Both the position numbers and the translations under genes were made by a program. The notes beneath the pieces were generated by a model, which was not told where the DNA came from, did not search any database, and was given only the letters and a program-made list of their open reading frames with translations. A stretch of DNA of 64,000 nucleotides from Gracilaria domingensis (taxonomy: Eukaryota > Rhodophyta > Florideophyceae > Gracilariales > Gracilariaceae). Below are positions 59,889 to 64,000 of the stretch, piece after piece; position 1 is the first letter of the stretch; each line of letters begins with the position of its first letter. Location of the stretch: positions 541,496 through 605,495 of the forward strand of contig VCMS01000007.1 in NCBI GenBank assembly GCA_022539475.1. The letters run 5' to 3'.

Positions 59889-62819
59889 ATGCAGCCGCAG
59901 CCCACCATCCCCACCCCTGCGCCGCCGCCCCCTCCCCCCCTTTCCCTTTCCGCTTTCACCCAGGCTGCCTCCACCGCCTCCCGCTACGCCCCAACCTTCC
60001 GAAACCCAACCCTCCAGCTCGCCGTTCTGCTAGGATCCCCCCAGCGCCTCCTCCCTCACGCCCACATCATTCTCCGTTTGCTAGCCGCCAAAGGCGTGCA
60101 TGGCTTTCTTCAGACCGAATTCGAACATCCCGTCACAGGCGTGTGCACAGCTATCACCCCGGAGCTTCTGCGTGACGTCGTCGCCATCTCGCGCGCAGAC
60201 TTTTTCGTTCTTGTCGCTGACCACAACGTTCAGAATCGCACTGTACAGCTCAGGCTGCCTCCAAAGCCAGACTTTATCGAAGTCCCACTAGCCAAGCTCT
60301 GCGACATCGTCCTCGACGCATGGACACAGCTACTGCGAACCGTCAAAAACATTGCTCACCTGCAAGCGCTCGCCAGTAATCCAAATGTTGTCACTACTGC
60401 CCATCTTGATTCCCTGCTTCACTCCATATCCAATCTCTCCTCTTTGCGTCGCTCGTACGCCAAACTAGCCCGCCTTGCTAATATAACTCAGGATTGGCAG
60501 TCAGTGCCAGCGCCCAAGCCCATCGTGTCACATCAACCGCAACCTCCAACTCAACCTCAGCCGACAACGCAACAACTTCAACCCCTGTCAACCCCACTGC
60601 TTTCAGATACTCCTTCTGTCCCATCATCAGTAGCCTCGACATGGAATTATGCCGATCGTTCTCAATCTTCCTCTACGCCATCTGGCGAATTGCCAACCAC
60701 TACAAACACTGCTTTAGTCAGCACAAACCAGCTTACACCTCAAGAAAATGACTTGGGCGAACCAGCTTCAAGTCGAACAGGAGGCAAACCCGAAGCGCAT
60801 TCACCCACCTTAATTTCGACCCAGTCCTCGGCTATGGCGCACTTGCAACATCACGTGCTTCAACCATTCGAAACGCAACAGAGACACCCAATGCGTGCAA
60901 CCACCTCTTCAAACCCCACGCAGTCGACTAAACAAACGCTGGATTCAGCCTCCAAAAGTGCTACCGATTTAAATGAAGCGCAAAATCCAGAGCCAACCAC
61001 GAGATCCGAACAATCACCGTCACACAAATCGGCCGACCCACGCGAATTACATGGTGTTCCCAGTTCGACAAACCACGCTGACGCGTCCAGTCATGATCCC
61101 GATCACTCAGTGGCCAAAGCGCATCCAATGACCGCAACAGCGCTTCGTCGCAGCTTAACATCAATTGCCCGTGCTAATACGCGAAATCAGAACAGCGACC
61201 AAATAAGAGCCTCTCAGCCAGAATTCTCTTTTTCGTGGCTCAAACGAAGCCAGCACTTATCTGCCAAGATCTTGCGACATCAGTACCTTGCGAGTCATTT
61301 GCATCGTACTCTTCTGGAAGCATGTGATTCTATCGCGAAAATGCAAACATCCACTCGTCCCACAGCCTATCACGAGCCTAACCGCCTTCCCACTGAGGCA
61401 CATCGTCAGCGGCTGCTTCGAGAGATCCATGATCTAATTCCCCGCATAGAAGAGTTGGGTAAGCGATTAAGCAAGCGCCCAACAGATAAGCACCGATGTC
61501 GTTTGTTCCGTGAAACAAATCCTTGGGACGCTTACATGACACAAGCCCAGTCTGCAAGCTTAACCAGAGGAAATCAGGGGTCTAACGAGCAAGCCAAGGA
61601 ATTGTCAACAGCGGGGTGGCGGCGATGTTGGGCATGTAGAGCTCTGAATGACCCAGACAAATCTACCTGCACCACTTGTCGCACCCATTCGTGTGGGATT
61701 GTACCAAATCTATCCTCAACTTACGTCGATCGGCTTTCGGACGGATTGCGCGAGACAATCAAAAGCGCTCGCGTAGGTCCACTTCCATGGATATTCACAC
61801 CAAGCGTGCTACCAATCCCTTCGTCCGTCGTACCTCCATTCCCAGCTGGGTGGTTCCCAAAGGACCGAGTGGATAATGACTTGATCAGCAATCCCTTCAC
61901 CAGCGAAGATGGCAGAGGGTCCCTACCCGGCAGGTTTGAACCCTTTTCCCGAGGGGGCAATGAACGATCAGAACGTCTTGTGCGTTCGCAAGACCCATAC
62001 GATCTTGGTGTTGCCTTCAGCAACATGCATTGCGATGACGGTTATCAAAGGCACGATACTGAACGAGCGAGGCTGGGAGTCTCAACATTTGGCAGAGGTT
62101 CTAAGCTCGGTTCAATGTCAACCAGTCACAGGAATGAAATAGCCGCCTTTCCGAAGAGAAGGTCTCCGATTCGCATGGACTCATCTGCGCCGAATGGCCC
62201 ATCGGCAAGCGAGCTTATGTCTCTGGTCCCTAAGAACGGAATGCACGCCAACACGTCACGAGATGCAATGACTTTGGGAAAGAACTCTACGGGACCAGTG
62301 ATACATCCTGACATGGGCCTTGACCGGAAGACGTTCGGCCAGCTAAAGCAAAAAAAAGCTTCGACTGGGTCTGTCCCAGGCATTCACGCGCACAGATCAA
62401 ACGGCGTTCATGGACCGCGACAATCAGGATCGTCCAACACCCGCGAATCATATCAACAAGTCGACACCGGGTTCACAGAAAGAAACTATCCATCTAGATT
62501 TAAACCCAGCTTATCACAACCAATGGAAGAACTAGCACTTGGATCCTACGAGGCGAAGAGTAGCATGGAAATGTTTCCCGACGAGAAACGTTCATCTACT
62601 GCTGTAAAAGGTCAAGTTCCAGGTGATGATTACCAGAGCGGCGGAATTGCATCTCTAAAGGCTTTGGCAGCAGCAAGTGACGCTGCGAATGGAGGAGCAG
62701 GCTCTGCTACGAAGGAATCTTTGCAAACTGTATCTGCAGCCATCACCGCCGCAGCTGATGAGTCTCAAAAGCCTATGGTTGTGCCAAACGGTCCTAAAGG
62801 AACGTACAACATGTTTTGA
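59889..62819 (+). CDS. Orphan protein with RanBP2-type zinc finger
   Basis: 976 residues from ATG 59889. The N-terminal region (about 30-190) is folded-looking and helical: RNPTLQLAVLLGSPQRLLPH, LRLLAAKGVHGFLQTEFEHP, DFIEVPLAKLCDIVLDAWTQ. A long disordered Ser/Thr/Pro/Gln linker follows, then a helical block near residues 430-540. A RanBP2/NZF-type finger WRRCWACRALNDPDKSTCTT (CxxC, x10, CxxC) lies at about 576-600. Fingers of this class bind ubiquitin or single-stranded RNA with a GGU core. The C-terminal 370 residues are disordered and end KGTYNMF. I do not recognise the whole protein. The first ATG after the TATA box is used. Confidence 0.75.
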   Translation: MQPQPTIPTPAPPPPPPLSLSAFTQAASTASRYAPTFRNPTLQLAVLLGSPQRLLPHAHIILRLLAAKGVHGFLQTEFEHPVTGVCTAITPELLRDVVAISRADFFVLVADHNVQNRTVQLRLPPKPDFIEVPLAKLCDIVLDAWTQLLRTVKNIAHLQALASNPNVVTTAHLDSLLHSISNLSSLRRSYAKLARLANITQDWQSVPAPKPIVSHQPQPPTQPQPTTQQLQPLSTPLLSDTPSVPSSVASTWNYADRSQSSSTPSGELPTTTNTALVSTNQLTPQENDLGEPASSRTGGKPEAHSPTLISTQSSAMAHLQHHVLQPFETQQRHPMRATTSSNPTQSTKQTLDSASKSATDLNEAQNPEPTTRSEQSPSHKSADPRELHGVPSSTNHADASSHDPDHSVAKAHPMTATALRRSLTSIARANTRNQNSDQIRASQPEFSFSWLKRSQHLSAKILRHQYLASHLHRTLLEACDSIAKMQTSTRPTAYHEPNRLPTEAHRQRLLREIHDLIPRIEELGKRLSKRPTDKHRCRLFRETNPWDAYMTQAQSASLTRGNQGSNEQAKELSTAGWRRCWACRALNDPDKSTCTTCRTHSCGIVPNLSSTYVDRLSDGLRETIKSARVGPLPWIFTPSVLPIPSSVVPPFPAGWFPKDRVDNDLISNPFTSEDGRGSLPGRFEPFSRGGNERSERLVRSQDPYDLGVAFSNMHCDDGYQRHDTERARLGVSTFGRGSKLGSMSTSHRNEIAAFPKRRSPIRMDSSAPNGPSASELMSLVPKNGMHANTSRDAMTLGKNSTGPVIHPDMGLDRKTFGQLKQKKASTGSVPGIHAHRSNGVHGPRQSGSSNTRESYQQVDTGFTERNYPSRFKPSLSQPMEELALGSYEAKSSMEMFPDEKRSSTAVKGQVPGDDYQSGGIASLKALAAASDAANGGAGSATKESLQTVSAAITAAADESQKPMVVPNGPKGTYNMF

Positions 62820-63065
62820 AGTCTCCGTGGTTAAGGAGCGCTTTGCAGGAGATCCGTGTGTTGCTGCATTTGTATATATCGTAGTGTACTTAGCAATGAT
62901 GTAGATGTTCCGAAAGGGTTTGATCTCGAGGCCTCCGAGTATCTGCGTACCATCTCTATGGGCTACATCGTGACATGATCAATTCCGTCTACTTGTAGAG
63001 TTTAGCTAGCAGTAGGTTTTCGTTCGTAGGTTGTAAAGAAGAAACAAGTGTCCTACATTCCATAC

Positions 63066-63518
63066 TCAAGTGATATCTGGTTTCGGTGATGCTGCGGGCG
63101 ATGATCCCACTTCCACAGCGGGTGTCTTCGTGACGGAGGCCTTTTTCGAACGAAGTTGTTGTTTCTTCTTTATCTTCTCGACAGCTTTGCGAAGTCTACC
63201 GATCTTCTGCTCCCACTCACGAGAGAGTGGATGGTTTCGAGGAAGAGTGTCAAAACCAAGCTCCTTGTAGAATGAGTTGAGGATTTGTTGTTCCTTCAGA
63301 ATCTTCTCCTTTCTCTTGTTTAGCTCTTTCTTCTGTCGCTCCAGTTGGCGAGTCCATGGCGGGTACTTGTCGATGTCGGCATGTATCACGCCGTCACGAG
63401 CCCACTCCCGTAGTGGTCTTGCCTTTTTGGAGAAACTCAGTATACCCGGTGTGAAATCTACCTTTTGGCTAATCTGTCGATACATCAGTCGGCGAAACGG
63501 CGCAATGGAAACGGCCAT
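63066..63518 (-). CDS. Small basic protein, possibly mitochondrial ribosomal
   Basis: 150 residues, single exon. The N-terminus MAVSIAPFRRLMYRQISQK is a good mitochondrial presequence. The block GVIHADIDKYPPWTRQL followed by a long Lys/Glu/Gln coiled coil (KELNKRKEKILKEQQILNSF) and HPLSREWEQKIGRLRKAVEK loosely matches mitochondrial ribosomal protein mL54, where a YPxWL motif precedes charged helices. The match is weak, so the name is not assigned. The tail is Lys- then Ser/Pro-rich. It converges on the zinc-finger gene with 246 nt between stops. Confidence 0.6.
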   Translation of the reverse strand: MAVSIAPFRRLMYRQISQKVDFTPGILSFSKKARPLREWARDGVIHADIDKYPPWTRQLERQKKELNKRKEKILKEQQILNSFYKELGFDTLPRNHPLSREWEQKIGRLRKAVEKIKKKQQLRSKKASVTKTPAVEVGSSPAASPKPDIT

Positions 63519-64000
63519 AGTGGATGTGCGACAAAATCACATGGATGCGGAAATCCTGCAAGGCTTACCCCGGTTATTCCAATGCGCTTGGAAGTTGGCG
63601 GATTTCCCTAGTCTTTCGAAGGAACGTTGATCGAGCCTTTCGAAGGTGGGCAGGGTCCACAATGTGGACTCCACATGTGCTTGGAATCAGAGTCGTTTCG
63701 AGAGGCACGCGAATGATTGCGCCTGACTAGCTCTTTTGCCGCCCGTACTTGGACTCGAGATGGTACGGCACCGTAAGTTGTCTCCGTAAGGCCAATCGAT
63801 GAGGTGGTATCCGCTTCTGGGATGGTTCCAAATTCGCTCCGACTTCAGTGTAAGTACAGATACCCTTGGTACATATACGCGAATATCAGAAGATAAACGT
63901 GGAGCGCTGTGCGCTTTCTGTTGATCCGCCTGATCCAATTATGTGGCTCATGGTAAAGTGTCAACATGTGTACCCTTGGTACGATTACTCCAGATAAAGT
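63519..64000. other. Right edge, no gene
   Basis: Upstream region of the preceding minus-strand gene. Two direct copies of ACCCTTGGTAC (63871 and 63973) lie 102 nt apart; short frames only. Confidence 0.35.

Overview
This is nuclear DNA from an intron-poor photosynthetic eukaryote. Eukaryote-only genes (CCT2, PAN2, 14-3-3, p24 cargo receptors, MAK16, Misato, TBC, F-box, UBX) sit next to plastid-type genes: VIPP1/IM30, a photolyase-hydrolase fusion, two proteins with twin-arginine lumen signals, a plastid-type TadA and a zinc-ribbon RRM protein. Most genes are single-exon. The introns I could read are GT-AG, mostly 83-104 nt, and several have CTAAC, TACTAAC or CTGAC branch sites. This fits a red alga, possibly a florideophyte with gene islands between repeat-rich stretches, but no diagnostic red-algal gene is present, so that placement is inference.

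Layout. 1-2 kb: LSD1-like amine oxidase, open to the left edge. 2-5.9 kb: no convincing gene. 5.9-21.8 kb: dense island with a nuclear orphan, a tiny spliced protein, SelO, YAE1, VIPP1, two tandem p24 proteins, 14-3-3, a lumenal orphan and the photolyase-hydrolase fusion. 21.8-23.9 kb: GC-rich repeat copy 1 and a 45-nt palindrome. 23.9-28.2 kb: Misato, a two-TM basic protein and a lumenal phosphatase-like protein. 28.2-31.2 kb: AT-rich gap with repeat copy 3. 31.2-45.4 kb: island with CCT2, PPME1, TENA-like, UBX, TadA, Zn-RRM, F-box/LRR, a secreted orphan, MAK16 and a DDX51/Dbp6-like helicase. 45.4-50.8 kb: repeat-rich gap holding a TIR element, a 55-bp tandem array and repeat copy 2. 50.8-63.5 kb: TBC protein, a K+ channel with zinc-ribbon tail, PAN2, a RanBP2-finger orphan and a small basic protein.

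Genes are packed head-to-head and tail-to-tail (tail gaps of about 30-100 nt at CCT2/PPME1, MAK16/helicase, UBX/TadA and the lumenal orphan/photolyase fusion). There is no operon or dedicated gene cluster. MAK16 and the neighbouring helicase both belong to large-subunit ribosome assembly. Nine introns were placed by hand from splice signals, frame and family fit.

I found no convincing new multi-gene system. The best unexplained items are the TIR element, the GC-rich repeat family, a recurring GTACCGTTGGTAC-type palindrome in intergenic DNA, a phosphatase-fold lumenal protein without catalytic histidines, and the frame break in the helicase. No retroviral, LTR, Polinton, CRISPR, tRNA or rRNA feature was recognised.
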